From Flavobacteria bacterium BBFL7 (GTDB lineage: Bacteria > Bacteroidota > Bacteroidia > Flavobacteriales > Flavobacteriaceae): a DNA stretch of 64,000 nt. The notes below the pieces were generated by a model, which saw only the letters and a program-made list of their open reading frames with translations, had not been told where the DNA came from and ran no database searches. The stretch spans positions 2,234,544 to 2,298,543 of the forward strand of contig CH672374.1 in NCBI GenBank assembly GCA_000153385.1. Direction: 5' to 3'. Of the stretch, positions 8,600-16,492 are shown one piece after another. Numbering within the stretch: the stretch's first letter is position 1; each line of letters begins with the position of its first letter. The position numbers and the translations under genes are program-made.

Positions 8600-9682
8600 A
8601 TGAATAACATACATATATATTTATTTGGTTTAGGAAATGTAGGAAGTACATTGATTAAACAGATATTAGAAAGTCAACGATTTTTCAAAGTCAGTCAAGG
8701 GTTAGATTTAAAAATAGTTGGATTGGCAAATAGCCGGAAAGTATTGACTGTAACCGATGGAATTGATGAGGATTGGGAACAGGTTTTTGTTGAACAATCT
8801 GTTACTAGACGACCTGATGCTTTTTATGAGTTTGCAACGATTGATGATGAGGTACGTATTGCGGTAGACGCAACAGCTAGCAAAGAGCTCTCACACTTCT
8901 ATCCAGAGCTTATAGAACAAGGTTTTCATGTAGTAACTGCAAATAAAATTGCTAATACATTATCACAAGAATTTTATGATGACTTAAGAAGATTATTAAA
9001 GCAAAAAGAACTGTCTTTTGAATATGAGACCAATGTAGGTGCCGGATTACCTATACTAGATACAATTCGTAATTTGCATAAAAGTGGAGAAGAAATTTTT
9101 GCTGTAAATGGTGTCTTCTCTGGATCGCTAGGTTATATTTTTAATAGGTTTTCTATAGAAAATCAACCTTTTAGTCAGATTGTAAAAGACGCTTTAAAGA
9201 ATGGTTTTACAGAGCCCGATCCTAGAGAAGATCTGAGCGGTAATGATGTGGCTAGAAAGTTATTAGTACTGGCTAGAGAAGCAGGTCTAAAAATAGAATT
9301 TTCAGATATTAGTATAGAGAATTTAGTGATACCTGATTTACAAACTGCATCAGCAAATCATTTTTTAGAACGGATTGGAGAATTGGATGCCGCGTTACAG
9401 AAATGTAAAAATGCGCTTCAGGAAGATGAAGTTTTAAGACACTTAGGGAAATTAGATGTGGTCAATAGGAGCTTAAAAGTGACTTTACAAGCCGTGAAAA
9501 AAGATAGTCCTGCTGGACAGCTACAAGGAAGCGATGGTTTTTTTGAGATATACTCAGAATCTTATGCTACCAATCCATTAATTATAAAAGGTGCTGGTGC
9601 AGGTAGAGAAGTGACAGCTCGCGGACTTTTAGCTGACATTATTAAAATTGCAAAATCTTGTCCCATCGTTATTTACAGATAA
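8600..9682 (+). CDS. hom: Homoserine dehydrogenase
   Basis: 360 residues, a stand-alone enzyme without an aspartokinase domain. The N-terminus IYLFGLGNVGSTLI is the dinucleotide-binding GxGxxG motif; VVTANKIANTLS, YETNVGAGLPIL and GYIFNRFS are classic homoserine dehydrogenase signatures. It reduces aspartate semialdehyde to homoserine. There is no C-terminal ACT domain, so Thr feedback is not expected. Third gene of the SAM-riboswitch cluster, 9 nt after metX, so homoserine made here is steered to methionine. Confidence 0.93.
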   Translation: MNNIHIYLFGLGNVGSTLIKQILESQRFFKVSQGLDLKIVGLANSRKVLTVTDGIDEDWEQVFVEQSVTRRPDAFYEFATIDDEVRIAVDATASKELSHFYPELIEQGFHVVTANKIANTLSQEFYDDLRRLLKQKELSFEYETNVGAGLPILDTIRNLHKSGEEIFAVNGVFSGSLGYIFNRFSIENQPFSQIVKDALKNGFTEPDPREDLSGNDVARKLLVLAREAGLKIEFSDISIENLVIPDLQTASANHFLERIGELDAALQKCKNALQEDEVLRHLGKLDVVNRSLKVTLQAVKKDSPAGQLQGSDGFFEIYSESYATNPLIIKGAGAGREVTARGLLADIIKIAKSCPIVIYR

Positions 9683-9702
9683 ATAGATCATCTATTAATT
9701 TT

Positions 9703-9754
9703 TGTACGTTTTCTAGAGATTAATCAAGTTATTTAATCTTTAGAAAACAGTACA
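9703..9754. promoter_or_regulatory. Long inverted repeat overlapping the rrf2 promoter
   Basis: The left arm 9703-9723 (TGTACGTTTTCTAGAGATTAA) and the right arm 9733-9754 are reverse complements except for one mismatch and one inserted base, around a 9-nt spacer. The right arm runs into the -7 box TACATTTG. No T-run follows on the plus strand, so a plain terminator for hom is unlikely. It could be the operator of the downstream regulator, or an RNA stem. Confidence 0.7.
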
Positions 9755-9758
9755 TTTG
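9751..9758 (+). promoter_or_regulatory. -7 promoter box of the Rrf2 gene
   Basis: TACATTTG matches TAnnTTTG exactly and ends 3 nt before the ATG at 9762. If used, the transcript would start at or near the start codon, giving a leaderless mRNA. No convincing -33 TTG was seen. Confidence 0.45.
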
Positions 9759-9761
9759 ATC

Positions 9762-10172
9762 ATGCTATCACGTAAAACTAAATATGGAATTAAAGCGTTA
9801 ACTTATCTAGCTAGATTAGATAATAACGAACCGGTATCTATCAGTACCATTGCAGATGCTGAGCAAATCCCACATAAATTTCTCGAGGCAATTTTATTAG
9901 AATTACGTAAAAATAGCATTCTAGGTTCCAGAAAAGGTAAAGGTGGTGGCTATTATTTAATGCAATCACCAGAGACAGTTCGTATGTCATCTATTCATCG
10001 TGTTTTAGAAGGTCCTATTGCTATGCTTCCATGCGTAAGTCTTAATTTCTATGAAAAATGTGAGGATTGTATAGATGAAGAAACTTGTGCTGTGAATAAA
10101 TTAATGATTCAGGTACGTGATAATACTCTTGCAATTCTTGAAAATCAGACACTTAAAGATTTGATTAAATAA
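9762..10172 (+). CDS. Rrf2-family transcriptional regulator with four Cys
   Basis: 136 residues from ATG 9762 (the frame also offers TTG 9756). MLSRKTKYGIKALTYLA and the winged helix with SRKGKGGGYYL are typical of Rrf2 proteins. The C-terminal part has Cys91, Cys100, Cys103 and Cys109 (C-x8-C-x2-C-x5-C), enough to hold an Fe-S cluster or act as a thiol sensor. Relatives include IscR, NsrR and CymR. Its place directly after the sulfur-assimilation genes suggests a CymR-like role (inference). An inverted repeat over its own promoter suggests autoregulation. Confidence 0.88.
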   Translation: MLSRKTKYGIKALTYLARLDNNEPVSISTIADAEQIPHKFLEAILLELRKNSILGSRKGKGGGYYLMQSPETVRMSSIHRVLEGPIAMLPCVSLNFYEKCEDCIDEETCAVNKLMIQVRDNTLAILENQTLKDLIK

Positions 10173-10187
10173 TTTTTTTAAATTTAT

Positions 10188-10210
10188 TACCCTATAAAGC
10201 TCATAGGGTA
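10188..10210 (+). terminator. Weak hairpin after the Rrf2 gene
   Basis: TACCCTAT and ATAGGGTA form an 8-bp stem with a 7-nt loop, 15 nt after the stop codon, followed by a T-rich but interrupted tract. Possible terminator. Confidence 0.4.
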
Positions 10211-10232
10211 TGTATTTTATTATATATTCGCC

Positions 10233-10260
10233 TTGTTATTTAATAATGACGTTAGTTTTG
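10233..10260 (+). promoter_or_regulatory. Promoter for the hairpin RNA
   Basis: TTG (10233-10235), a 17-nt spacer and TAGTTTTG (10253-10260) fit the Bacteroidetes -33/-7 pattern. The predicted start, about 10265, coincides with the first base of the hairpin at 10265-10339. Confidence 0.55.
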
Positions 10261-10264
10261 GATA

Positions 10265-10339
10265 GGTCGTATTAAGACACGAGTTTGAATTATTTGATTG
10301 GGCTGTTTTCAAATAATTATTATGACTCGTGTTGAGACC
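10265..10339 (+). ncRNA. Candidate structured RNA or leader hairpin
   Basis: One long imperfect hairpin of 75 nt. The outer stem is GGTC/GACC. After an internal bulge comes ACACGAGT/ACTCGTGT (8 bp), then a second internal loop, then AATTATTTGA/TCAAATAATT (10 bp) and an 11-nt apical loop. No T-run follows, so it is not a terminator. The 353-bp gap 10173-10525 otherwise holds only the weak terminator, a promoter and about 185 nt with no gene. It may be the 5' leader of the reductase gene or a separate small RNA; a long bulged hairpin also recalls 6S-type RNAs (speculative). Confidence 0.5.
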
Positions 10340-10525
10340 TTGCCAACATATTTCTTACCTGATAAATGTCATTGTGTGTTAACTTTTTTAGACACTACTT
10401 CTAGTAATGCTCTATTTCATCCATTTTCTATACTCAAATAATTGCCAACAACTTGGTTACAATCCAATTGATGACGACCTTTGCATTGGTCTATAATTTG
10501 GCCTTAATATTGGTAGTGTAAAGTT

Positions 10526-11590
10526 ATGATTGAAACAGATATTCTTATAATAGGAGCTGGCCCTACAGGTCTATTCACCGTGTTTGAAGCAGGATTATTA
10601 AAACTCAAGTGCCATTTAATAGACGCTTTACCGCAACCTGGTGGACAGTGTAGTGAGTTATATCCTAAAAAACCAATATATGATATCCCTGGTTTTCCAG
10701 AAGTTCTAGCTGGTGATTTGGTGGACAATCTTATGGAGCAAATAAAGCCGTTTCAACCTGGGTTTACACTAGGTGAACGTGCAGAAGATATAGATAAATT
10801 AGAAGATGGTACCTTTATAGTGACTACTAATAAAGGAACTAAACATCATGCAAATGCTGTAGCCATTGCAGGTGGATTAGGTTCTTTTGAGCCACGCAAG
10901 CCGCAGATTGTAGGGATTGAAAATTATGAAGATCGTGGTGTTGCCTATATGATTAAAGATCCGGAGGCATATAGAGATAAAAAAGTAGTTATAGCTGGTG
11001 GTGGTGATAGTGCATTAGACTGGTCTATATTTCTTGCAAATGTAGCTCAAGAAGTTACTTTAGTTCATAGGAGAGAAGAGTTCCGTGGCGCATTAGATAG
11101 TGTAGAGAAAGTACAAGAATTAGTTACCCAAAATAAAATCAACTTAATCACACCTGCTGAGGTGACAGATGTGAAAGGTACTGATAAGGTAGAGTCTGTA
11201 ACAATAACAATACACGATGAAGCAAAGCGTTTTCAAGAAATTGAATGCGATGCTTTTGTGCCGTTATTTGGCTTATCACCTAAGTTAGGACCTATTGCAA
11301 ATTGGGGTCTTGAAATAGAGAAAAACGCTATTAAAGTAGATAACACCTTAGACTACCAGACTAACATACCAGGGATTTATGCTATAGGAGATGTGAACAC
11401 TTACCCAGGAAAGTTAAAGTTGATTTTGTGTGGTTTTCACGAGGCAACTTTAATGTGTCAAAGCGTTTATCAGCGTATGAATCCTAATAAAAAATATGTG
11501 CTTAAATATACTACTGTAGGTGGTATCGATGGTTTTGATGGTTCTCGTAAAGAGGCAGAAAAAGCCGTTATTAAAAAAATCGGTTCTTAA
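10526..11590 (+). CDS. Ferredoxin/flavodoxin-NADP+ reductase, thioredoxin-reductase type
   Basis: 354 residues. FAD-binding GAGPTG (10-15), then QPGGQCSELYPKKPIYDIPG, a NADPH-binding GGGDSALDW loop and AIGDVNTYPGKLKLILCGFHE near the C-terminus. The redox CxxC of thioredoxin reductase is absent and the C-terminal tail is longer. This is the pattern of the Bacillus YumC / Chlorobium ferredoxin-NADP+ reductase group. It passes electrons between NADPH and ferredoxin in the cytoplasm. The partner ferredoxin gene overlaps its stop by one base, which supports the assignment. Confidence 0.9.
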   Translation: MIETDILIIGAGPTGLFTVFEAGLLKLKCHLIDALPQPGGQCSELYPKKPIYDIPGFPEVLAGDLVDNLMEQIKPFQPGFTLGERAEDIDKLEDGTFIVTTNKGTKHHANAVAIAGGLGSFEPRKPQIVGIENYEDRGVAYMIKDPEAYRDKKVVIAGGGDSALDWSIFLANVAQEVTLVHRREEFRGALDSVEKVQELVTQNKINLITPAEVTDVKGTDKVESVTITIHDEAKRFQEIECDAFVPLFGLSPKLGPIANWGLEIEKNAIKVDNTLDYQTNIPGIYAIGDVNTYPGKLKLILCGFHEATLMCQSVYQRMNPNKKYVLKYTTVGGIDGFDGSRKEAEKAVIKKIGS

Positions 11591-11913
11591 TGGATCAGGA
11601 TGTAAATATTACGATCATAGATAGAGAAGGTGTTGAGCATAAAGTTCAAGCACCTACTGATATGAATATGAATTTGATGGAAGTTTGTAAAGCATATGAA
11701 TTGCCGGTAGAAGCAGTCTGTGGTGGAATGGCTATGTGTGCCACTTGCCAGGTTTATGTTAAGAGCGACCATGATCTAGGTGAGCGCAATCCAGATGAAG
11801 AAGCTATGCTTTGGGAAGCATTACATGTACAGGATAATAGTCGGTTAGGATGTCAAATTCCGATATCTGACGATTTAGAAGGTCTGATTGTCGAATTAGC
11901 ACCAGAACAGTAA
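11590..11913 (+). CDS. [2Fe-2S] ferredoxin, adrenodoxin type
   Basis: 107 residues. Cluster ligands are Cys44, Cys50, Cys53 and Cys88 (C-x5-C-x2-C-x34-C) in AVCGGMAMCATC and GCQIP, the adrenodoxin/ISC-ferredoxin pattern. Small acidic electron carrier of the cytoplasm. Its start codon overlaps the stop of the ferredoxin-NADP+ reductase gene (TAATG), so the two should be made together and work as a pair. Confidence 0.92.
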   Translation: MDQDVNITIIDREGVEHKVQAPTDMNMNLMEVCKAYELPVEAVCGGMAMCATCQVYVKSDHDLGERNPDEEAMLWEALHVQDNSRLGCQIPISDDLEGLIVELAPEQ

Positions 11914-11935
11914 TCTATTTTCATACATTAGCACA

Positions 11936-13045
11936 ATGAAGAAATGGATCGTTGTGTTTTGTTATATCGCTTTCGCGAAAGCGTCATTTGCACAAGATTC
12001 TAGCAAGGAAACATTTCCATCTATTCATAATTTTGAAGCTTCTTATTTGTATGGGGCTATATTAGAACATAATCCAGATATCGCACATTTAATAAGTGAT
12101 CATCCCACAGGAATAATGTTGCGTTACAATCGAAAGACATTTGGTGAGAATGAGTGGGAATCTAGATATGGTTACCCAGATTGGGGAATTTCTGGAATCT
12201 ATCAAGATATGAAAAATAGGTTTTTAGGTGAGGCATATGGTGCTTATGGACATTATAACTTTTATTTTTTAAATCGTAATTTAAATCTAAGTATAGGTAC
12301 AGGACTTGCTTGGATGACCAAGCCATTTGATCCAGAAACTAATGCACGAAATAACGCTTATGGTTCTAGTATAACTAGTTCTACATATCTATTAACCACG
12401 TATAAAAGAGAAAATATATATAAAGGTCTTGGCCTACAGGCTGGATTTACTATTGTTCATTATTCAAACGCAAATGTAAAGGCGCCTAATAATTCTACAA
12501 ATTCGTGGTTATTTACAGCTGGTGTAAATTATACCTTGGATTATCAAAAAACTCCTGCATATAAAAAATGGGAAAAGACTCCTTACAAAGAGAAATTAAG
12601 ATTTAATGCAGTGGCAAGATTTGGTGTTAATGAAAGTGATGTTCGTGGTAGTGGGCAATACCCATTTTATACTTTTTCCTTTTATGTTGATAAGCGCATA
12701 GGATTTAAAAGTAGCCTGCATGCAGGAACAGAAATTATGATATCAGAGTTTCTAAGAGAATATAGGGATTATCAAGCAAATAGTTTTCCTGATAGCGGTA
12801 TTACTGGTGATGAAAACTTTCAAAGAATAGGTGTTTTTCTGGGGCATGAATTACACTTAGGAAAAACGAGTGTGATTACTCAGTTTGGGTATTATGTTTA
12901 TAGGCCTATTGCATTTGAAAAGCGTATCTATAATAGAATGGGTTTACAGCGTAGGTTAAATAAAAACCTTTTTGCTAGTTTATCATTAAAATCTCACGGT
13001 GCTGCTGCAGAAGGTGTTAGTCTTGGAATAGGATATAGAATTTAA
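11936..13045 (+). CDS. PagL-like lipid A deacylase / acyloxyacyl hydrolase family outer-membrane protein
   Basis: 369 residues with a signal peptide ending FAQ and many beta strands. The motif VHYSNANVKAPN holds His175 and Ser177, matching the H-x-S catalytic pair and following Asn/Pro of PagL, an outer-membrane barrel that removes a lipid A acyl chain. It is longer than PagL itself, as in many Bacteroidetes members; the extra C-terminal half (FYVDKRIGFKSSLHAGTE) looks like more barrel strands. The 16-bp palindrome encodes AFAKA within the signal peptide. The next gene starts 2 nt after its stop. Confidence 0.7.
   Translation: MKKWIVVFCYIAFAKASFAQDSSKETFPSIHNFEASYLYGAILEHNPDIAHLISDHPTGIMLRYNRKTFGENEWESRYGYPDWGISGIYQDMKNRFLGEAYGAYGHYNFYFLNRNLNLSIGTGLAWMTKPFDPETNARNNAYGSSITSSTYLLTTYKRENIYKGLGLQAGFTIVHYSNANVKAPNNSTNSWLFTAGVNYTLDYQKTPAYKKWEKTPYKEKLRFNAVARFGVNESDVRGSGQYPFYTFSFYVDKRIGFKSSLHAGTEIMISEFLREYRDYQANSFPDSGITGDENFQRIGVFLGHELHLGKTSVITQFGYYVYRPIAFEKRIYNRMGLQRRLNKNLFASLSLKSHGAAAEGVSLGIGYRI
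11968..11983. repeat. 16-bp palindrome, exact copy 3
   Basis: CGCTTTCGCGAAAGCG, inside the signal-peptide codons of the PagL-like gene, again reading Ala-Phe-Ala-Lys-Ala. It puts a Lys late in the hydrophobic region. Confidence 0.95.
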
Positions 13046-13047
13046 AA

Positions 13048-13809
13048 ATGAAAATATTAGGTAATTTAAGTGTGGCGTTATTGCTGTTTATTTTATTCAG
13101 TTGTGATTCTGAAAATGGACTGAACTGTACTCAAGCAGCAGGAGAGTTAGTACGTCAAGAAATTACCATGGAATCATTTGATAAAGTTCTAGTTTATGAA
13201 AGAACTAAGCTTTTATTAGAACAAGGTCCAGATCACAAAGTAATCATTGAGACTGGTGAGAATTTATTAAATGACATAGAGGTATCTGTAGAAAATGGTC
13301 AACTTATAATTGTTAATAATAATGGTTGTAATCTGGTAAGAGATTATGGTGTGACTACAGTTACTGTAATAACACCTAATCTAACAGAAGTGCGTTCAAG
13401 TACTGGAGAAGACACTAGGTCGATAGGTACTTTGAGCTTTCCTAATCTCACTTTATTATCTGAAGATTCAGAACTTGAAGACCAGTATCATACTACCGGT
13501 AATTTTTATCTTGATCTAGATGTAAATGATTTCAGAATTGTAACTAATAATTTAAGCAACTTTTATTTAACTGGCCAGGTAGATAATGCCGCTCTCGAAT
13601 GGTACTCTGGCGATGGTCAACTAATCGCAACAGATTTAGAAATTCAAAATGCGCAAATTTATCATCGTGGTACTCATAACTGGCAATTAGATGTTCAACA
13701 AAACATCGCCGGTAGCATACTAGGCTACGGCGATGTGGTATTAGAATCTGCTCCAGTTTCTATTAATGTTCAAGAAACTTGGGAAGGCAGGTTAATAATT
13801 AAAGATTAA
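13048..13809 (+). CDS. GIN-domain (DUF2807) lipoprotein
   Basis: 253 residues. The N-terminus ends in LFSC, a lipobox with Cys19, so it is a predicted lipoprotein. The rest is a repetitive beta-helix-like domain: FDKVLVYERTKLLLEQGPDHKVIIETGENLL leads into short strands, as in DUF2807 auto-transporter-like 'head GIN' proteins common in Bacteroidetes. The biochemical role is unknown; a surface or periplasmic adhesive or structural role is usual speculation. It follows the PagL-like gene with a 2-nt gap. Confidence 0.75.
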   Translation: MKILGNLSVALLLFILFSCDSENGLNCTQAAGELVRQEITMESFDKVLVYERTKLLLEQGPDHKVIIETGENLLNDIEVSVENGQLIIVNNNGCNLVRDYGVTTVTVITPNLTEVRSSTGEDTRSIGTLSFPNLTLLSEDSELEDQYHTTGNFYLDLDVNDFRIVTNNLSNFYLTGQVDNAALEWYSGDGQLIATDLEIQNAQIYHRGTHNWQLDVQQNIAGSILGYGDVVLESAPVSINVQETWEGRLIIKD

Positions 13810-14409
13810 CTATTGTAAAACGATAGGCATTTCTGCTCTATAAGTTCCCCAACCTATTTTTAGATGTACCGTATCATCGTTTTTAGGTGAGTACAATGCC
13901 ATACTTAACTGTTCAATGCTTTCAGAATCTTTAGTAACGGGAATTGTTACGGTTATAAGGTCAAGTTCTGGTTTATGGCTGTAATTTCCCCATCCGTCAT
14001 TTTCTGCATTAATGTGAACAGTCCATTCATTTTCACTAGGAGTGATTACTATAGAATAACGACCAGCCTTTATCATTTTCCCACCTATCACTGCATCTTT
14101 CATAAGTAATAATTCAGTGCTTTCATTTGCACCTACACGCCATGTTTCACCTAGTTTTGTGATCCCATCTTTACGATCATCTGTAGTACGGAATATATTA
14201 CGGTCATTTAATGATGGTCTACTATAAAGAACACGTATCATTGGTTCGAGAGCCATTTTTTGTTCTTCCGTTTTTGCAAATTGTCTTTTAGCAGCTTGTG
14301 ATGGGAAAAATGCAGCATCTAACGGGCTTTTATCCATTTTGACAAAATCTTGTGCATAAAGATTACCACTTAAGAAGGTAACCATTAATAGTAAAAGTAT
14401 CTTTTTCAT
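13810..14409 (-). CDS. Exported DUF2911 protein
   Basis: 199 residues with signal peptide (MKKILLLLMVTFLSGNLYAQ). The core LYSRPSLNDRNIF, WRVGANESTELLLMKDAVIGG, AGRYSIVITP and the C-terminal HLKIGWGTYRAEMPI match DUF2911, a Bacteroidetes-rich family of unknown function. It is convergent with the GIN lipoprotein gene, with stop codons touching, and no terminator was seen between them. Confidence 0.8.
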   Translation of the reverse strand: MKKILLLLMVTFLSGNLYAQDFVKMDKSPLDAAFFPSQAAKRQFAKTEEQKMALEPMIRVLYSRPSLNDRNIFRTTDDRKDGITKLGETWRVGANESTELLLMKDAVIGGKMIKAGRYSIVITPSENEWTVHINAENDGWGNYSHKPELDLITVTIPVTKDSESIEQLSMALYSPKNDDTVHLKIGWGTYRAEMPIVLQ

Positions 14410-14457
14410 AGTATTTATTTTATGAGATAAAGATAAATGTAAACCATCACTAAAATA

Positions 14458-15261
14458 TCACGATTCACTTTTACTTAACTCCATACGGTATAACATTAAT
14501 CCACTCGCTGGAGCAATATGTGATAAGTGTATTTTCTTGCTTCCATCTAATGTTGCTTTAAAATCTTCAAGAGTGATTTTATGCATTCCTAAATCAAATA
14601 AAGCTCCCATCATTAAACGGACTTGATGCCTTTTAAAACCCATTCCGGTTACTCTAAAAACAAAACTCTCTTCAGGAAAAAAGTTTGCAGTAAATAAATT
14701 ATTTTCTTCGATGTGACAACTATTTACAGTACTTACAGTATCTGTTGTGTCAGATGGTTTGTATGTATAAGACCAGAAGTTATGTGTCCCTTCAAAAAGT
14801 CTTGCAGCGGTTTTCATCAATTCAATATCTAGTTCAGTTTTCATGTACACCATTAAGGATGCGCAAAAAGGATGAAACTTCTCGCCATGGGAAAACAAAT
14901 AGATATATTCTTTCTCTTTGGGATGTTGAATGACATTAAATTGAGCGTTAGTTTCTTCTATGTCTAGTGCTCTAATATCGCTAGGTAAATTCAAATTAAA
15001 TTCTGCTAGAAAGGTATCTAGATTTAATGCTTCATCATCCAGAAATAACTCAATAATGGTTTCATTTACAGACACACGAGCATCGGTTCTACCAGCGGCA
15101 AGGACTTTAAAATTATGATGGTCTAATACAAAACGCAAGGTGCGTTTCACCATCTTTTCCACAGTAGGAACATCAGGCTGTTTTTGCCATCCATGAAAAC
15201 GGAATCCTAGATACTGTAACTTAATGAGGTAATAAAGACGTTGCGGTTTTTGCATGTGCAA
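14458..15261 (-). CDS. truA: tRNA pseudouridine synthase A (TruA family)
   Basis: 267 residues. YLGFRFHGWQKQPDVPTVE near the N-terminus and AAGRTDARVSV with the catalytic Asp are TruA signatures. The family converts uridine 38-40 in the anticodon stem of tRNA to pseudouridine. The usual GRTDAGVHA reads GRTDARVSV here, a divergent form, so this may be a paralogue with a different target. ATG 15255 is an alternative start. It is 12 nt downstream of gldA on the same strand and likely cotranscribed. Confidence 0.82.
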   Translation of the reverse strand: MHMQKPQRLYYLIKLQYLGFRFHGWQKQPDVPTVEKMVKRTLRFVLDHHNFKVLAAGRTDARVSVNETIIELFLDDEALNLDTFLAEFNLNLPSDIRALDIEETNAQFNVIQHPKEKEYIYLFSHGEKFHPFCASLMVYMKTELDIELMKTAARLFEGTHNFWSYTYKPSDTTDTVSTVNSCHIEENNLFTANFFPEESFVFRVTGMGFKRHQVRLMMGALFDLGMHKITLEDFKATLDGSKKIHLSHIAPASGLMLYRMELSKSES

Positions 15262-15273
15262 AGATGAGAATTT

Positions 15274-16176
15274 CTACTCACCAGTCAACTCTTGAAACAT
15301 TGCTTCAAGATTTTTATTCTTTTTATTTAAGGCTAGAATTTTTAATTCATTATCATGTGCAAAGTCAAATACTGCACTTCGCATATCTTCACTTGTTTCA
15401 AAGCGCAGTTCATAAGCAAATCCTGGTAATTGATTCACATCTCTAACTTTGAAAATTTGTTGTAGTAATTCTAATTCTACTCGATAGTCAAATTCTACTT
15501 CTATAACCTGAGCAGCATCACTTTTAAGATTTTTCAAATAATCGTCTGCGACTATTTTACCTTTATTGATAATGATTACTCGATCGCACATCGCTTCTAC
15601 TTCTTGCATGATGTGTGTCGATAATAAGATGGTCGTATGCTTACCTACTTTTTTAATAAGTTGACGTATTTCAACCAGTTGATTAGGATCTAATCCTGTA
15701 GTAGGCTCATCAAGGATAAGTACTTTAGGTTGATGTAATAACGCATTTGCAAGGCCTACACGTTGTTTGTATCCTTTGGATAGTTGACTTATTTTTTTGC
15801 CTACGTGAGAAGTCAGTCCAGTTTCTTCTATAACTTGAGTAATGCGATTTGCGGCATTTTTTAATTTGTATACTCCAGCACTAAAATCTAAATATTCACG
15901 CACATACATCTCAGGATATAAAGGATTGCTTTCAGGTAAATAACCGATAGATTCTTGAACTTCCTTTTGTGCGGTGTTGATGTTATGCCCATTTACCGTT
16001 GCACTACCTTCAGTAGGATTTAGGTAAGTGGTTAAAATACGCATCATGGTAGATTTTCCAGCTCCATTAGGACCTAAAAACCCCACAATTTCACCACTTT
16101 TTATGGAAAAACTTATTTCGTCCAGCGCCTTCTGGCTGCCGTAATACTTAGATATATTTTGAACTTCTATAGACAT
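15274..16176 (-). CDS. gldA: Gliding-motility ABC transporter ATP-binding protein GldA
   Basis: 300 residues. Walker A GPNGAGKST (35-43), the signature QLSKGYKQRV, Walker B VLILDEPTTGLD and switch STHIMQEVEAMCDR are complete. Among ABC ATPases the sequence and length fit GldA, which in flavobacteria works with the membrane proteins GldF and GldG in surface gliding. Those two genes are not in this window. It is divergent from the aromatic-biosynthesis operon and followed by truA. Confidence 0.82.
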   Translation of the reverse strand: MSIEVQNISKYYGSQKALDEISFSIKSGEIVGFLGPNGAGKSTMMRILTTYLNPTEGSATVNGHNINTAQKEVQESIGYLPESNPLYPEMYVREYLDFSAGVYKLKNAANRITQVIEETGLTSHVGKKISQLSKGYKQRVGLANALLHQPKVLILDEPTTGLDPNQLVEIRQLIKKVGKHTTILLSTHIMQEVEAMCDRVIIINKGKIVADDYLKNLKSDAAQVIEVEFDYRVELELLQQIFKVRDVNQLPGFAYELRFETSEDMRSAVFDFAHDNELKILALNKKNKNLEAMFQELTGE

Positions 16177-16204
16177 TAGGTAAAGATAAGGATTGTGTTT
16201 GTTA

Positions 16205-16220
16205 CGCTTCCGCGAAAGCG
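16205..16220. repeat. 16-bp palindrome, one mismatch
   Basis: CGCTTCCGCGAAAGCG, one base off the consensus, in the gap between gldA and the attenuator region. Confidence 0.8.
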
Positions 16221-16277
16221 TGAAAATTCCAGCTTCATTTAATGAAACGTGCCTAATTCTTAAAAATTTTAAAACGC

Positions 16278-16310
16278 TTGCTTCATATTTAAATTACTGC
16301 ACTACCTTTG
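16278..16310 (+). promoter_or_regulatory. Promoter of the leader peptide and attenuator
   Basis: TTG at 16278-16280 and TACCTTTG at 16303-16310 (exact TAnnTTTG), with a 22-nt spacer. The predicted start is only a few nt before the leader ATG at 16318. Confidence 0.6.
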
Positions 16311-16317
16311 AGCACTA

Positions 16318-16377
16318 ATGAAGAATCAATTAAAATTATGGCATAACTGGCACGTTTTGAGAAAAACGATCAGGTAG
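16318..16377 (+). CDS. Trp-containing leader peptide of the aromatic operon
   Basis: Short frame MKNQLKLWHNWHVLRKTIR followed by TAG. Two Trp in 19 residues (codons at 16339 and 16348), spaced three apart and flanked by His, is far above the normal Trp frequency. It sits right after a consensus promoter and before an intrinsic terminator and the DAHP synthase gene. This is the layout of ribosome-mediated attenuation: a ribosome stalled at the Trp codons would change folding of the downstream RNA. Two His codons might add His sensing. Too short for ordinary gene finders. Confidence 0.7.
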   Translation: MKNQLKLWHNWHVLRKTIR

Positions 16378-16432
16378 CCTATGTTTTAATTTAATTATAT
16401 AGAGTCCTGATTATTGTATCAGGACTTTTTTT
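16368..16432 (+). promoter_or_regulatory. Transcription attenuator (terminator with competing antiterminator)
   Basis: The terminator is AGTCCTGAT (16403-16411), a 6-nt loop, ATCAGGACT (16418-16426) and a T-run. ATCAGG at 16369-16374, the last leader codons, can instead pair with CCTGAT at 16406-16411, opening the terminator. A competing hairpin CGTTTT/AAAACG (16353-16368) covers the segment just before. Low charged tRNA-Trp should therefore allow read-through into the DAHP synthase gene. Confidence 0.75.
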
Positions 16433-16455
16433 ATGCGATAAAGTGTCCTGATTAC

Positions 16456-16484
16456 TTTGTTCACAGGGCTTTATGCTAAATTTG
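16456..16484 (+). promoter_or_regulatory. Second promoter downstream of the attenuator
   Basis: TTTG at 16456-16459 and TAAATTTG at 16477-16484 with a 17-nt spacer match the consensus. It would start RNA about 3 nt before the ATG at 16493, by-passing the attenuator and giving an almost leaderless message. Confidence 0.45.
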
Positions 16485-16492
16485 TAAAAATT

